NCBI GenBank assembly: GCA_011050085.1
Contig: DRGL01000054.1
Span: forward strand, 1 to 64,000
Direction: 5' to 3'
Source of the DNA: Pricia antarctica
GTDB taxonomy: Bacteria; Bacteroidota; Bacteroidia; Flavobacteriales; Flavobacteriaceae
DNA length: 64,000 bases
Of the stretch, positions 16,967-26,237 are shown one piece after another; position 1 is the first letter of the stretch; each line of letters starts with the position of its first letter. The position numbers and the translations under genes were made by a program. Under the pieces are notes generated by a model. It ran no database searches, was not told the origin of the DNA, and saw nothing but the letters and a program-made list of their open reading frames with translations.

Positions 16967-18823
16967 ATGATTTTTAAACATTGGTTTCCAACGCTATTAT
17001 TTTTTTTGCATGGGCTAACATACTCCCAAAGTCCCGAAAACGTTGACTTAGAAAAGTATCTCAAACAGATTGAATTCTTGATCGATAAGAATTCTTCCAA
17101 TGAGCAAGTTGGTTTTCATGAACATGAATTACTTGACAAACGCCTGAATTCAGATGACATTGATAAAATCAACGTTTGCCTTGAGCTCTATACAAATTAT
17201 ATATACAAGTCAACGGTATTAGCAAAGAAGTATAATGATGAGGCCACTATTCTGGCCGAAAAGCTAAACTTCAATAAAGGGATATTACAAGCGAATTTCA
17301 ATCAAGCCTATATTTATTTTATACAAGGTGAATTTAGTGAAGCAAGTAAATTGCTTAAAAGTCTACAAGTAAATCCTAATCTCAATCAATTACCGGAAAT
17401 ACATGCGGATTGTGAAATACTTGAATCTTACATCTTTACTGAACGAGGCGAATATGATTTAGCATTACAAAATGCCCTCGACATCTTGGAAATTGGAGAG
17501 GATTCAAAAAACGGATATATTCAAATGCGCGCGTTTTCGGCCATTTCCCATGTGTATCTTAGGCTAGGGGAATATAAAAAAGCGATGGAAAACTGCTTAA
17601 AGGGTCTGGACTTCATCCTTAAACTGGAAAAAACCCAATTTCTTCTTCCAAAAATCGACGAGCTCGCTAGAATGACCCATAAGCTTAAAGGAAGTAGGGA
17701 AGCGGCCAAATTATATGATTTCTATCTACGAATGGAAGAAAAATCACCTCATGCCGGTAGCTATATAAATAGTATAGTTTACATGAATATTGCAAACATT
17801 TATGTAGAGGAATTAAAATTTGAGAAAGCCTGGGTTTTTTTGACGAAAGCCATGGATATAATCGACACAAATAACTATAGGTTTAGAAAACCAAGAGCCT
17901 ATGCGCTAATGGCCGAACTTCAATTAAAGACACTCGATACGATAGCGGCCATAGATAGCTATAATAAAGGATTATGGTCCGCTGAGGATATTAATGCCAA
18001 TGATATGGTAAAAGACATAAGCAATACCCTATCTACACTATTCAATCTTAGAAAAGATAGCATCAAATCTACTTTATTTGCAAAATTATATACTAAAGTC
18101 AGTGATTCACTCTTTACCATGGAGGCATCACAAAGAATCAAAATATTGGAATCAAGAAGAAAAATAAATGAAATTTCCAAAGAGAAGGAAATCCTTGAAA
18201 TAAAAACCAAATCCCAGGAAGACCGGTATCAATTTGCGATACTGGTTCTAGCATTAACCTTTATCTCGGGAACAATTGCAACCTTTTCATATTTTAAGGT
18301 AAAAAAGAAAAATAGACTCCTATTCTATCGAACAAAAGAATTAACCCAAGAAAAACGTAATCATAAGAAACAGACCTTACCGCCTTCCGAAGAGTATAGC
18401 AAAGCTGTGGATTTGGACAAAAGAATGAAAAAGAAATATATCGATGATGATCTCAGGGATATTATTATGACCAAGCTAAAACGTCTTGAGAAAGCGAATT
18501 TTTTTCTAAACTCAAATTGTAGTCTAAGTAATCTTGCCGATGAATTGCAAACAAACCAAAAATATCTATCCTTAGTCATCAACCACGAAAAGCAATCTAA
18601 TTTCAATACCTATATCAACGGATTGCGAATCGACTATTTGCTGAATAGATTGTTAGAGGATGAGGAATTCCGAAATAGCAAACTTAGCTATATCTCTACC
18701 GAAAGCGGCTTTAACAATCCCAATACATTTTACGCCGCATTTAAGAAACGACAGGGTATTTTGCCATCCTATTTTATAAAGCAACTGAACGAAGAAGGTA
18801 AGGGTGAAATTATGTCAACTTAA
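16967..18823 (+). CDS. TPR/transmembrane/AraC-type transcriptional regulator
   Basis: This is a membrane-bound regulator of a type common near flavobacterial glycan loci. Residues 1-20 look like a signal or signal-anchor (LFFLHGLTYSQ). About residues 60-390 form tetratricopeptide-like helical repeats, placed in the periplasm. A single transmembrane helix follows (FAILVLALTFISGTIATFSYF, about residues 421-441). The C-terminal 110 residues are an AraC-type double helix-turn-helix, with CSLSNLADELQTNQKYLSLVIN and LSYISTESGFNNPNTFYAAFKKRQGILPS. It lacks histidine-kinase and receiver domains, so it is not a hybrid two-component sensor. It probably senses a sugar or a protein partner in the periplasm and controls nearby genes, with susCD the closest candidate. 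Effector and target are unproven. Confidence 0.88.
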   Translation: MIFKHWFPTLLFFLHGLTYSQSPENVDLEKYLKQIEFLIDKNSSNEQVGFHEHELLDKRLNSDDIDKINVCLELYTNYIYKSTVLAKKYNDEATILAEKLNFNKGILQANFNQAYIYFIQGEFSEASKLLKSLQVNPNLNQLPEIHADCEILESYIFTERGEYDLALQNALDILEIGEDSKNGYIQMRAFSAISHVYLRLGEYKKAMENCLKGLDFILKLEKTQFLLPKIDELARMTHKLKGSREAAKLYDFYLRMEEKSPHAGSYINSIVYMNIANIYVEELKFEKAWVFLTKAMDIIDTNNYRFRKPRAYALMAELQLKTLDTIAAIDSYNKGLWSAEDINANDMVKDISNTLSTLFNLRKDSIKSTLFAKLYTKVSDSLFTMEASQRIKILESRRKINEISKEKEILEIKTKSQEDRYQFAILVLALTFISGTIATFSYFKVKKKNRLLFYRTKELTQEKRNHKKQTLPPSEEYSKAVDLDKRMKKKYIDDDLRDIIMTKLKRLEKANFFLNSNCSLSNLADELQTNQKYLSLVINHEKQSNFNTYINGLRIDYLLNRLLEDEEFRNSKLSYISTESGFNNPNTFYAAFKKRQGILPSYFIKQLNEEGKGEIMST

Positions 18824-19420
18824 AGCCTTTTCATTAAACCACCCATATTAACATTTTTCCGATCGTATTCCATTTTATCAAAGGAGATGGGTAGTTGAAC
18901 CTTTATTACTAGATTATATTTTTACGAGGTGTAAAATGCGTTAAAATTAAAGCTAAAGGATTGATAACAAAAAATGCCATTTGACTTACTACTGAGCATT
19001 TGATGAATAATAATTAGGCAAATGTGGTACAGTGCGGCATTTGTCAATGTAATTGTAAAAAAGGATGTACGATAAAATCCCAAAAGCTATTTCACTTTAC
19101 GTAGGCGTATTTTTGAAAACAGATTTAAGATTACGACGGTAAACTAAGGTGATATTCGCTAAGGGTAGCAATTCTGTTTTCGTTACTTCTAGTTAAGGTC
19201 CAGACACTTTCAACCTAGAAAATAGTAGTAAAATTGAATCTTAAAGTTATGAGCGAGACTTTATTTTTATTGAAAATAACTACAACTTTTAAAAGCCGTT
19301 GATGAATGCAACAAATGTCGCTTCGAGTTTTGTTTATTATTTATAAATACGCCAGTCGTCCCTTTCAGATAAATTAATAAGATTGCAAAGGAGACCCAAA
19401 TATTAAAATTAAGATGACGA
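18824..19420. other. Long intergenic region, no gene seen
   Basis: About 600 bases between the regulator and the terminator of the leftward arabinose operon. I see no convincing reading frame or RNA gene. A cluster of four CATTTG-type hexamers (18978-19043, one inverted) at 19-22 base spacing is the only pattern; see findings. Confidence 0.5.
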
Positions 19421-19453
19421 AAAAGGGTAGGATTACTTCAATCCTACCCTTTT
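19421..19453 (-). terminator. Strong terminator of the arabinose operon
   Basis: A perfect 14-bp stem, AAAAGGGTAGGATT (19421-19434) and its complement (19440-19453), around the 5-base loop ACTTC. Runs of A on the left and T on the right allow termination in both directions. It lies 38 bases beyond the stop of the last gene of the leftward operon. Confidence 0.9.
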
Positions 19454-19491
19454 ATCTTTCATTAAAAATGGGAAATTAGTGTTTTAATTTA

Positions 19492-21111
19492 CTAGGTGCC
19501 GTTAAAAAATATCATAACCCCTATTACGATTATAATAATCAAAATTGAAATCGCAATATCAACCCATGTATAGCTGTTCTTATTGTTTTTCTTTTCTTCA
19601 TCCGTTATCGTACCAAAAGTAAGGTTCACTATTTTTTCCCTATCAGGAGCTTTCGTCAATAAACTTACGGTCGTCAAGAAAATTAGGCAGAACAAAAAGA
19701 ACCAAGCTCCAAAACTCAAGAAATTCATATCTCCCATTTTAAAGAGGAATCCGTCTGGGTCCAAATCAGCTTTTATCAATTCGAGTACGATACGCAAAAA
19801 AGCCACTATGATACCCATTACCAAAGTGGAAATGGCACCAGTCGCATTAATTCTTTTATAAAAAATACCGAGAATAAATACAGCGGTTATGGGAGGGGCA
19901 ATGTACGATTGTACACTCTGAAGATACTCGTACAACACGCCTGAAATATTGGCCATAATAGGTATCCATACAATGCCTATTATCACCACGAAAACTGTGG
20001 CAATCTGACCGGTACGTACTAATTGTTTTTCAGGAGCGTTAGGTCTTAATTTCTTATAGATATCAACGGTGAACAAAGTTGAGCATGAATTAAAGACCGA
20101 TGCCAATGAGCTCATCAAAGCTGCCAAAAGTCCGGCAGCGACCAACCCACGCAATCCGGAAGGTAAAAGATTACTCATCAATACCGGAAAAGCTTCATCA
20201 GGACTGTCCCAATGCAACTCGCCTCTCATCTTCAGAGTGAGAGCAATAACTCCTGGTATCAAAAACAAGAAAACAGGTAATAATTTTAAAAGTGCGCCGA
20301 AAATAGTACCCCGCCTACCTTCTTTAATATTCCGTGCGGTCAGAGCACGTTGAACGATATACTGGTCGGTACACCAATACCAAATTCCTACAATGGTACT
20401 CGTAATCAAAAGTGATGGCCAAGGAAAGTCAGGATCTGTTGCCGGTCGCCACATATTAAAATATTCTGGGCCCAAGGTTTCCGTCATACTGCTCCAACCC
20501 CCTACTTTCTCAAGCCCCATGTATGTGAGTACCGCTGCTCCAATAATCAATAGTACGGCCTGTAAGGTTTCGGTATATACTACCGCCCGCATACCTCCGA
20601 GAATTGTGTAGATACCGGTAAGAACAACAGTTGCTATCGCCCCTGTCCAGAAATCGATACCCAACAAAGCAGAGACCACTACCCCACCAGCGTATATCGT
20701 AACGGAAATTTTGGTGAGCACATAGGCCACAATGGAAAATATAGATAAGAGCCATCTTGATCGTGCATCGAAACGTTTCTCCAAAAATTCGGGCATCGTA
20801 AATACGCCGCTTCTAGCATAAAAAGGTAAGAATACCCAGCCCAGTATCAATACCACCCAAGCTTGTATTTCGTATATAAGCAACGGTAGTTTGTTACTGG
20901 CGCCGGTACCGGCCAGACCGACTACGTGTTCGGAACCGATATTGGAAGCGAAAATAGAAGCCCCCACTACAAACCAACCTACATTTCTACCGGCCAAAAA
21001 GTAATCTTCCGTATTATTTTCTTTTTTCCGGATTACCCAAATGGCAATACCTAACAATAGTAGAAAATAAAGTGAAATGCTAATCCAGTCAAAGGTATCT
21101 AATGGTTGCAT
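19492..21111 (-). CDS. Sodium:solute symporter (SSS/SGLT family), probable L-arabinose importer
   Basis: This inner-membrane Na+-coupled transporter has the LeuT-like fold and about 14 transmembrane helices over 539 residues. Family signatures are the N-terminal YFLAGRNVGWFVVGASIFASNIGSEHVVGLAG, WYWCTDQYIVQRALTARN (sugar-transporting subgroup) and GLVAAGLLAALMSSLASVFNS. The subgroup resembles human SGLT and Vibrio vSGLT, which move hexoses, and araP-type arabinose carriers. It is the last gene of the operon with araA, araB and araD, 9 bases after galM, which makes L-arabinose the most likely substrate. The C-terminus has an extra hydrophobic helix (VDIAISILIIIIVIGVMIFF). Confidence 0.92.
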   Translation of the reverse strand: MQPLDTFDWISISLYFLLLLGIAIWVIRKKENNTEDYFLAGRNVGWFVVGASIFASNIGSEHVVGLAGTGASNKLPLLIYEIQAWVVLILGWVFLPFYARSGVFTMPEFLEKRFDARSRWLLSIFSIVAYVLTKISVTIYAGGVVVSALLGIDFWTGAIATVVLTGIYTILGGMRAVVYTETLQAVLLIIGAAVLTYMGLEKVGGWSSMTETLGPEYFNMWRPATDPDFPWPSLLITSTIVGIWYWCTDQYIVQRALTARNIKEGRRGTIFGALLKLLPVFLFLIPGVIALTLKMRGELHWDSPDEAFPVLMSNLLPSGLRGLVAAGLLAALMSSLASVFNSCSTLFTVDIYKKLRPNAPEKQLVRTGQIATVFVVIIGIVWIPIMANISGVLYEYLQSVQSYIAPPITAVFILGIFYKRINATGAISTLVMGIIVAFLRIVLELIKADLDPDGFLFKMGDMNFLSFGAWFFLFCLIFLTTVSLLTKAPDREKIVNLTFGTITDEEKKNNKNSYTWVDIAISILIIIIVIGVMIFFNGT

Positions 21112-21120
21112 GGCGGCTAA

Positions 21121-22302
21121 TTAGTTAGTTGAAAATTTGAAAGTTGTTCTAGTAGAATACGTATCTCCTGGCTCTAAAGTAACCGAAGGAAAATCGGGTT
21201 GGTTTGGCGAATCGGGATAATGCTGGGTTTCTAGGCAAAAGCCTGATCGCTTGGCGTATGTTCCACCGTTTGGTGCCGGCAAGGTACCATCCAAAAAGTT
21301 ACCGGTGTAGAATTGAATTCCGGGCTGATCGGTCAACACTTCCAGATTTCTTCCGGTTTTGGGATGATATGCAGTAGCGACCGATCGGTATCCAGTTGCT
21401 TGGTCATTTAGTACCCAGCAATGGTCGTAGCCACCGCCCAAAGTAATCTGTTCGTTGTCAGCATCGATTTCTTTACCGATTTGTTTGGGCTCCGTAAAAT
21501 CAAAGGGAGTACCCTCAACAGGTTTTAATTCACCTGTTGGTATAAGTCCACTATCCACGGGAACGAACGCATCGGCATCTATTTCTACAAGATGGTCGAG
21601 AATAGGTTTGGAAAATTCTCCGGAGAGGTTAAAATAGGTGTGCTGGGTTAGATTTACTATCGTGGTCTTATCCGTTTGTGCCTCATAAAGCACATCTAAA
21701 CTATTATCCGCATTCAATGTATAGGTTATGGTTGTATTCAAATTTCCGGGAAATCCTTCTTCCATATCTACACTGAGGTAGTTTAATATCAATTTTACAT
21801 TGTCATCCGCTTCTTCCGTTTTTGCCTTCCAGACTTTCTTATCAAATCCTTGCAAGCCGCCATGAAGGCTATTTTCCCCATTATTTTTTGCCAAGGTATA
21901 TTCGGTATCGCCCAAAGTAAATTTACCATTTGCAATTCGATTTCCATACCTACCCACTAGTGCACCAAAGAAGGGATTTTTCTTTTCGTATTGCGCTAAA
22001 GAATCGAATCCTAAAACTACATTCTGCAAGTGCCCTTGTTTATCAGGGGTGCGCAAGGCGATAATTCTTCCACCAAAGGTGATAATGTCTACTTCTATAC
22101 CATTTTTATTCGCTAGACTATATTTGGTAACGTTTTCGCCATTATCAGTTATACCAAAATCACTTGAACTGACACGTACTTTTTTTTCCATCTTTGTAGT
22201 TTCTTGATTTTCCTCACTTTTTGCACTTTCCCTACAGGCAAAATTTGCCAGAAGAATTATAGTTATAAACATCCATGTAAAGGGCATTCTATTTTTTCGC
22301 AT
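21121..22302 (-). CDS. galM: Aldose 1-epimerase (mutarotase), lipoprotein, arabinose operon copy
   Basis: It balances anomers of released sugar, here presumably L-arabinose before import or isomerisation. The signal ends in a lipobox ANFAC (Cys23), so the enzyme is periplasmic and membrane-anchored. The fold is shown by GALVGRYGNRIANGKF, NLTQHTYFNLSGE with the active-site histidine, GGGYDHCWVL, and CLETQHYPDSPNQPDFPS with the base glutamate (about Glu358). It has 393 residues, the same as the copy at 6517-7698, and shares most motifs with it, so the two are paralogues. It lies 11 bases after araA and 9 bases before the symporter gene, tightly within the operon. Confidence 0.94.
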   Translation of the reverse strand: MRKNRMPFTWMFITIILLANFACRESAKSEENQETTKMEKKVRVSSSDFGITDNGENVTKYSLANKNGIEVDIITFGGRIIALRTPDKQGHLQNVVLGFDSLAQYEKKNPFFGALVGRYGNRIANGKFTLGDTEYTLAKNNGENSLHGGLQGFDKKVWKAKTEEADDNVKLILNYLSVDMEEGFPGNLNTTITYTLNADNSLDVLYEAQTDKTTIVNLTQHTYFNLSGEFSKPILDHLVEIDADAFVPVDSGLIPTGELKPVEGTPFDFTEPKQIGKEIDADNEQITLGGGYDHCWVLNDQATGYRSVATAYHPKTGRNLEVLTDQPGIQFYTGNFLDGTLPAPNGGTYAKRSGFCLETQHYPDSPNQPDFPSVTLEPGDTYSTRTTFKFSTN

Positions 22303-22313
22303 AGGATTAATTT

Positions 22314-23825
22314 TTACATATAATTTTGAAACGTATGGTAGTACGCCTCGTTAGCATGCAAAAGCTCCTTAAACTGTCTTATGGTGGTATCCTTATCTAT
22401 TACGACCAGCTCCACACCCGCCATTTCTGCAAAATCCTCGATAAATTCGGTAGTCAAAGCTTGACTGTAGACGGTGTGGTGGGCACCACCGGCCAATATC
22501 CATGCAGTGGCAGCTATTTCCAAATCAGGTTTTGCATCCCAAAGCACTCTGGCCACAGGCAACTTCGGTAATTCACCCATTGGGACTACCGCTTCAACTT
22601 CGTTTACAATCAATCTGAACCGATTACCCAAATCTACGAGCGAAACATTAATTGCGCGCCCAGGAGGTGAATTGAACACCAAGCGTACCGGGTCTTCCTT
22701 ACCCCCAATTCCTAGAGGATGTACCTCGCAGGTGGGTTTTTTATCGGCGATTGACGGACAGATTTCCAACATGTGCGAGCCCATTACATAGGCTTTTTGT
22801 GGTGTGAAATGGTAGGTGTAGTCTTCCATAAATGAAGTACCACCTTCAATTCCTGTTGCCATAACTTTCATAGCACGCAATAGCGCGGAAGTCTTCCAGT
22901 CGCCCTCACCTCCAAAACCATAACCATCGGCCATTAAACGTTGTGTCGCAATTCCTGGTAACTGTTTTAACTCACCTAAATTTTCAAAAGTGTCGGTAAA
23001 GGCTCCAAAACCCCCCTCTTCCAAAAAGGAACGAAGACCCAATTCAATTTTTGCAGCATCAATGAGCGATTGTCGTTTACTTCCCGATTCCAATAATGCA
23101 TCGGCCAATTCATATTCCGATTCATATGTTTTGATCAATTCTGATACCTGTTGATCGGAAAGCTCATTAATATGGCTAGTTACATCAGAGGAGTCATAGC
23201 CATTTACGGAAAAACCGAAACGCAATTGCGCTTCCACCTTATCCCCGTCGGTTACGGAAACCTCGCGCATATTGTCCCCAATTCGAGCAACCTTTAGGTT
23301 TTGAAACTCGTTCCAGCCCAAGGCTACCCTTGTCCAATTACCAATTTTTTCCTGAATTCTTTCCACTTCCCAATGACCGACAATAATCTTTCTGTTTTTA
23401 CGCATTCGGGTCATCATATGCCCAAATTCCCGATCCCCGTGAGCGGACTGGTTTAGGTTCATAAAATCCATGTCGATACTTTTCCAAGGTACCTCGGCAT
23501 TAAATTGGGTATGCAAATGACAAAGTGGCTTGTTCAAAATGGAAAGCCCCTTAATCCACATTTTTGCAGGCGAAAAGGTGTGCATCCAGGTTATAATTCC
23601 AATACAATTCTTATCAGCACTGGCCTCTTGGCAAACATCGGTTATTTCATCCGGAGTCTTTACCGTTGGTTTATAAACAATGTTTACAGGAATATGGGAA
23701 GAGGCATTGAAGCCTTCTACAATGGTTTGGGAATTCTTTGCTACCTGCTCTAAAGTTTCGGGTCCGTACAAATGTTGACTGCCCGTAACGAACCAAATTT
23801 CCTTGTCATTCATGGTTTGAATCAT
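22314..23825 (-). CDS. araA: L-arabinose isomerase
   Basis: This cytoplasmic Mn2+ enzyme converts L-arabinose to L-ribulose, the first catabolic step. It has 503 residues, the family standard. Recognised stretches are the N-terminal [20 protein letters not shown], the core [20 protein letters not shown], the metal-site region [15 protein letters not shown] and [14 protein letters not shown], and the C-terminal [17 protein letters not shown] with a conserved histidine. The start used is 23825; the ATG four codons inside ([11 protein letters not shown]) is an equally good or better start by family alignment. It is followed by galM and preceded by araD, 15 bases away. Confidence 0.97.
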   Translation of the reverse strand: MIQTMNDKEIWFVTGSQHLYGPETLEQVAKNSQTIVEGFNASSHIPVNIVYKPTVKTPDEITDVCQEASADKNCIGIITWMHTFSPAKMWIKGLSILNKPLCHLHTQFNAEVPWKSIDMDFMNLNQSAHGDREFGHMMTRMRKNRKIIVGHWEVERIQEKIGNWTRVALGWNEFQNLKVARIGDNMREVSVTDGDKVEAQLRFGFSVNGYDSSDVTSHINELSDQQVSELIKTYESEYELADALLESGSKRQSLIDAAKIELGLRSFLEEGGFGAFTDTFENLGELKQLPGIATQRLMADGYGFGGEGDWKTSALLRAMKVMATGIEGGTSFMEDYTYHFTPQKAYVMGSHMLEICPSIADKKPTCEVHPLGIGGKEDPVRLVFNSPPGRAINVSLVDLGNRFRLIVNEVEAVVPMGELPKLPVARVLWDAKPDLEIAATAWILAGGAHHTVYSQALTTEFIEDFAEMAGVELVVIDKDTTIRQFKELLHANEAYYHTFQNYM

Positions 23826-23840
23826 ACTAGTTATCTCAAT

Positions 23841-24542
23841 TTATTGACCGTAATATGCATTTTTACCATGCTTACGTTCGTAATGTTTCTTAATTAATGA
23901 ATCTTTTAATCTTGGTGCGTTAGGGTTAATCTGTAAGGTCAGATAGGCCATTTGGGCAACGGTCTCCAAAACTTTACTATTGTAAACTGCTTTGGCCGCA
24001 GTATTACCCCAGGCGAAAGGCCCATGATTACCTATTAAAACCATTTCAACTTCCTCGGAAGAAATTCCGCGTTCAGTGAAACAATCCATAATCTGCACTC
24101 CAGTATTGTGTTCATAATTTCCCTCAATTAAACTATCTTTCATAGGCGCGGCACAAGGTATATCTGCAGTCAAGTGGTCGGCGTGTGTTGTTCCGAATAT
24201 AGGAATATCACGTTGTGCCTGGGCCCAAGCCACCGAATACGTAGCATGGGTATGGGCTATACCACCAATGTGATTCCAATTCTTATACAGATGGGCATGG
24301 GTTTTTGTGTCAGATGAAGGTCTCATGCTTCCTTCGATAATGGTATTGTCATAATCGACAATAACTATATCTTCAGGTTTTAATCTTTCATAGGGCACTC
24401 CACTTGGTTTAATGGCAAATACGCCTTGATCTCTATCAACGGCACTCACATTTCCAAACGTATAGATGACCAACCCAAGGCTATTTAATTCAATGTTCGC
24501 CTCGAAGCACTCTTGCTTTAATTGGGTGTATTTCGAACTCAT
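23841..24542 (-). CDS. araD: L-ribulose-5-phosphate 4-epimerase
   Basis: This class-II-aldolase-fold zinc enzyme converts L-ribulose 5-phosphate to D-xylulose 5-phosphate, which enters the pentose phosphate pathway. It has 233 residues, as expected. The zinc ligands are seen in GGIAHTHATYSVAWAQ (two histidines) and VLIGNHGPFAWG (third histidine). The phosphate-binding part is FGNVSAVDRDQGVFAIKPSGVPY. KHYERKHGKNAYYGQ is the characteristic C-terminus. Its start lies 2 bases from the araB stop, so translation is likely coupled. Together with araA and araB it completes the bacterial L-arabinose pathway. Confidence 0.97.
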   Translation of the reverse strand: MSSKYTQLKQECFEANIELNSLGLVIYTFGNVSAVDRDQGVFAIKPSGVPYERLKPEDIVIVDYDNTIIEGSMRPSSDTKTHAHLYKNWNHIGGIAHTHATYSVAWAQAQRDIPIFGTTHADHLTADIPCAAPMKDSLIEGNYEHNTGVQIMDCFTERGISSEEVEMVLIGNHGPFAWGNTAAKAVYNSKVLETVAQMAYLTLQINPNAPRLKDSLIKKHYERKHGKNAYYGQ

Positions 24543-24544
24543 TT

Positions 24545-26221
24545 TTAATTCTTCTTTGCAATAGTTTCCATAAACGCCCCTAACCTATCGTACGATTCTA
24601 TTAAATACGCCGAATCTTGAACCCTCTGAGGCTTGGGCAAATATTCCGCCTCATAGGCACTACCCATATTCTTACTCGCTTCGGCAACGTTTGGATAAAT
24701 ATTCGAAGCAACCGCGGCATAAATTGCTGCCCCCAATGCAGGGGCTTGGTCAGACTCCGCTACCTTTATTGGCATGTTCATGATATTTGCCAAGGTCTGC
24801 ATGATAAAGGGGGATTTACGTGCTACGCCTCCGATACCTACTACGGATTCTATTCTAATGCCTTCTTCTTGAAATCTATCCGCAATTTTTTTTGAACCTA
24901 GACATATCGCGTTTATCAACGCCTTAAAAATATGGGGCGCTTTTGTACCTAACGACAAATGCGAAATGGCACTTTTCAGATTTTGATCTGCGTCGGGCGT
25001 TCTACGGCCATTAATCCAGTCCAGTGCAGTGGGAATACTTTCCGAAAGTGGAATAGCTTCTGCGGCATCGGATAATTTGGAAATGAAATTACTGGCTATT
25101 TCGTTCTTTAATTCTTCTTTTTGTTTGTCTGAAAGGATGTCGGAGGTCATGACGAGATTATCGATAGGCCAAGAAAGTACATCCTTAAACCAAGCCAAAA
25201 GATCTCCGAAAGCGGACTGACCTGCTTCTAGACCGATCAATCCGGGAATGACCGATCCGTCTACCTGACCGCAGATACCTCTAATCGTTTTACCGTTTAC
25301 CTCTGATACTTTGGCAACGATAATATCACACGTAGATGTACCCATTACCCTTACCAACGCATATTCATCAATTTTGGCACCAACGGCTCCCGAATGTGCG
25401 TCAAAAGTGCCTACAGCAATGACCGTATTAGTAGTCAGACCTAATTTTTCTGCCCATTCAGCACTCAGATGTCCCGCTACTTCATCGGAAGTATAGGTTT
25501 TATCATATAACCTATCACGTAATTCCGCCGCATAGGGATGTAACAGACCCAAAAATTCCTTTGGCGGAAGTCCGCCCCAGCTTTCATGCCACATCGCCTT
25601 GTGTCCAGCGGCACAGCGGCTGCGCTTAAAAGATTTTAAATCTTTATTATCTATAAGCAAATAGGTCATGAGGTCGCAATGCTCCATCCAAGTGAAGGCC
25701 TCTTGTTGAACGGCTTTGTCCGCTTTTACCACATGTGCGATTTTCGCCCAAAACCATTCCGATGAATAAATTCCGCCTACATATTTGGTATAATCCTCAC
25801 CACCCCAAGTATCTGCCAGTTCGTTTATTTTTTCTGCTTCCGCAATGGCGGTATGATCTTTCCAAAGTACCATCATGGCATTCGGATTTTCTGTAAAGCC
25901 CTTTACCAAAGCCAATGGGGTTCCATCTTTAGCTACGGGCACAGGAGATGATCCGGTCGTGTCGATACAGATACCCTTGATTGCTTCTGGATTGATTTTA
26001 CTTTTTGAAACAACCCCGGATATTGTCTTTTCCAAGCCTTCAATATGGTCCAAAGGATGTTGCCGAAATTGGTTTATAGAAGCGTCGCAATATAAATTCT
26101 TTTTCCATCTTGCGTACCAGTGTACCTCAGAAGCTACTTCTTTTCCATTTGATGAATCTATAAGTACGGCCCTAACGGAATCCGTCCCGTAATCCAAACC
26201 TATGACGTATGATTGTTCCAA
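24545..26221 (-). CDS. araB: Ribulokinase
   Basis: This FGGY-family kinase phosphorylates L-ribulose to L-ribulose 5-phosphate in the cytoplasm. Its 558 residues match AraB. The N-terminal ATPase domain starts VIGLDYGTDSVRAVLIDSSNGKE. DTTGSSPVPVAKDGTPLAL and HKAMWHESWGGLP are AraB-specific. VRVMGTSTCDIIVA and VVGIGGVARKSPFIMQTLANIMNMPI form the second nucleotide-binding region. It follows the GH127 gene by 16 bases and precedes araD by 2. The first ATG is used; the GLDYGTDS motif begins at residue 8, which leaves little room for another start. Confidence 0.97.
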   Translation of the reverse strand: MEQSYVIGLDYGTDSVRAVLIDSSNGKEVASEVHWYARWKKNLYCDASINQFRQHPLDHIEGLEKTISGVVSKSKINPEAIKGICIDTTGSSPVPVAKDGTPLALVKGFTENPNAMMVLWKDHTAIAEAEKINELADTWGGEDYTKYVGGIYSSEWFWAKIAHVVKADKAVQQEAFTWMEHCDLMTYLLIDNKDLKSFKRSRCAAGHKAMWHESWGGLPPKEFLGLLHPYAAELRDRLYDKTYTSDEVAGHLSAEWAEKLGLTTNTVIAVGTFDAHSGAVGAKIDEYALVRVMGTSTCDIIVAKVSEVNGKTIRGICGQVDGSVIPGLIGLEAGQSAFGDLLAWFKDVLSWPIDNLVMTSDILSDKQKEELKNEIASNFISKLSDAAEAIPLSESIPTALDWINGRRTPDADQNLKSAISHLSLGTKAPHIFKALINAICLGSKKIADRFQEEGIRIESVVGIGGVARKSPFIMQTLANIMNMPIKVAESDQAPALGAAIYAAVASNIYPNVAEASKNMGSAYEAEYLPKPQRVQDSAYLIESYDRLGAFMETIAKKN

Positions 26222-26237
26222 ATTAAGTTTTCTGAGA

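Noticed and set aside
24617-24895. Antisense reading frames inside araB, and similar frames opposite many other genes
   Set aside because: They overlap strongly supported genes in the opposite frame and their translations show no recognisable domain or export signal.
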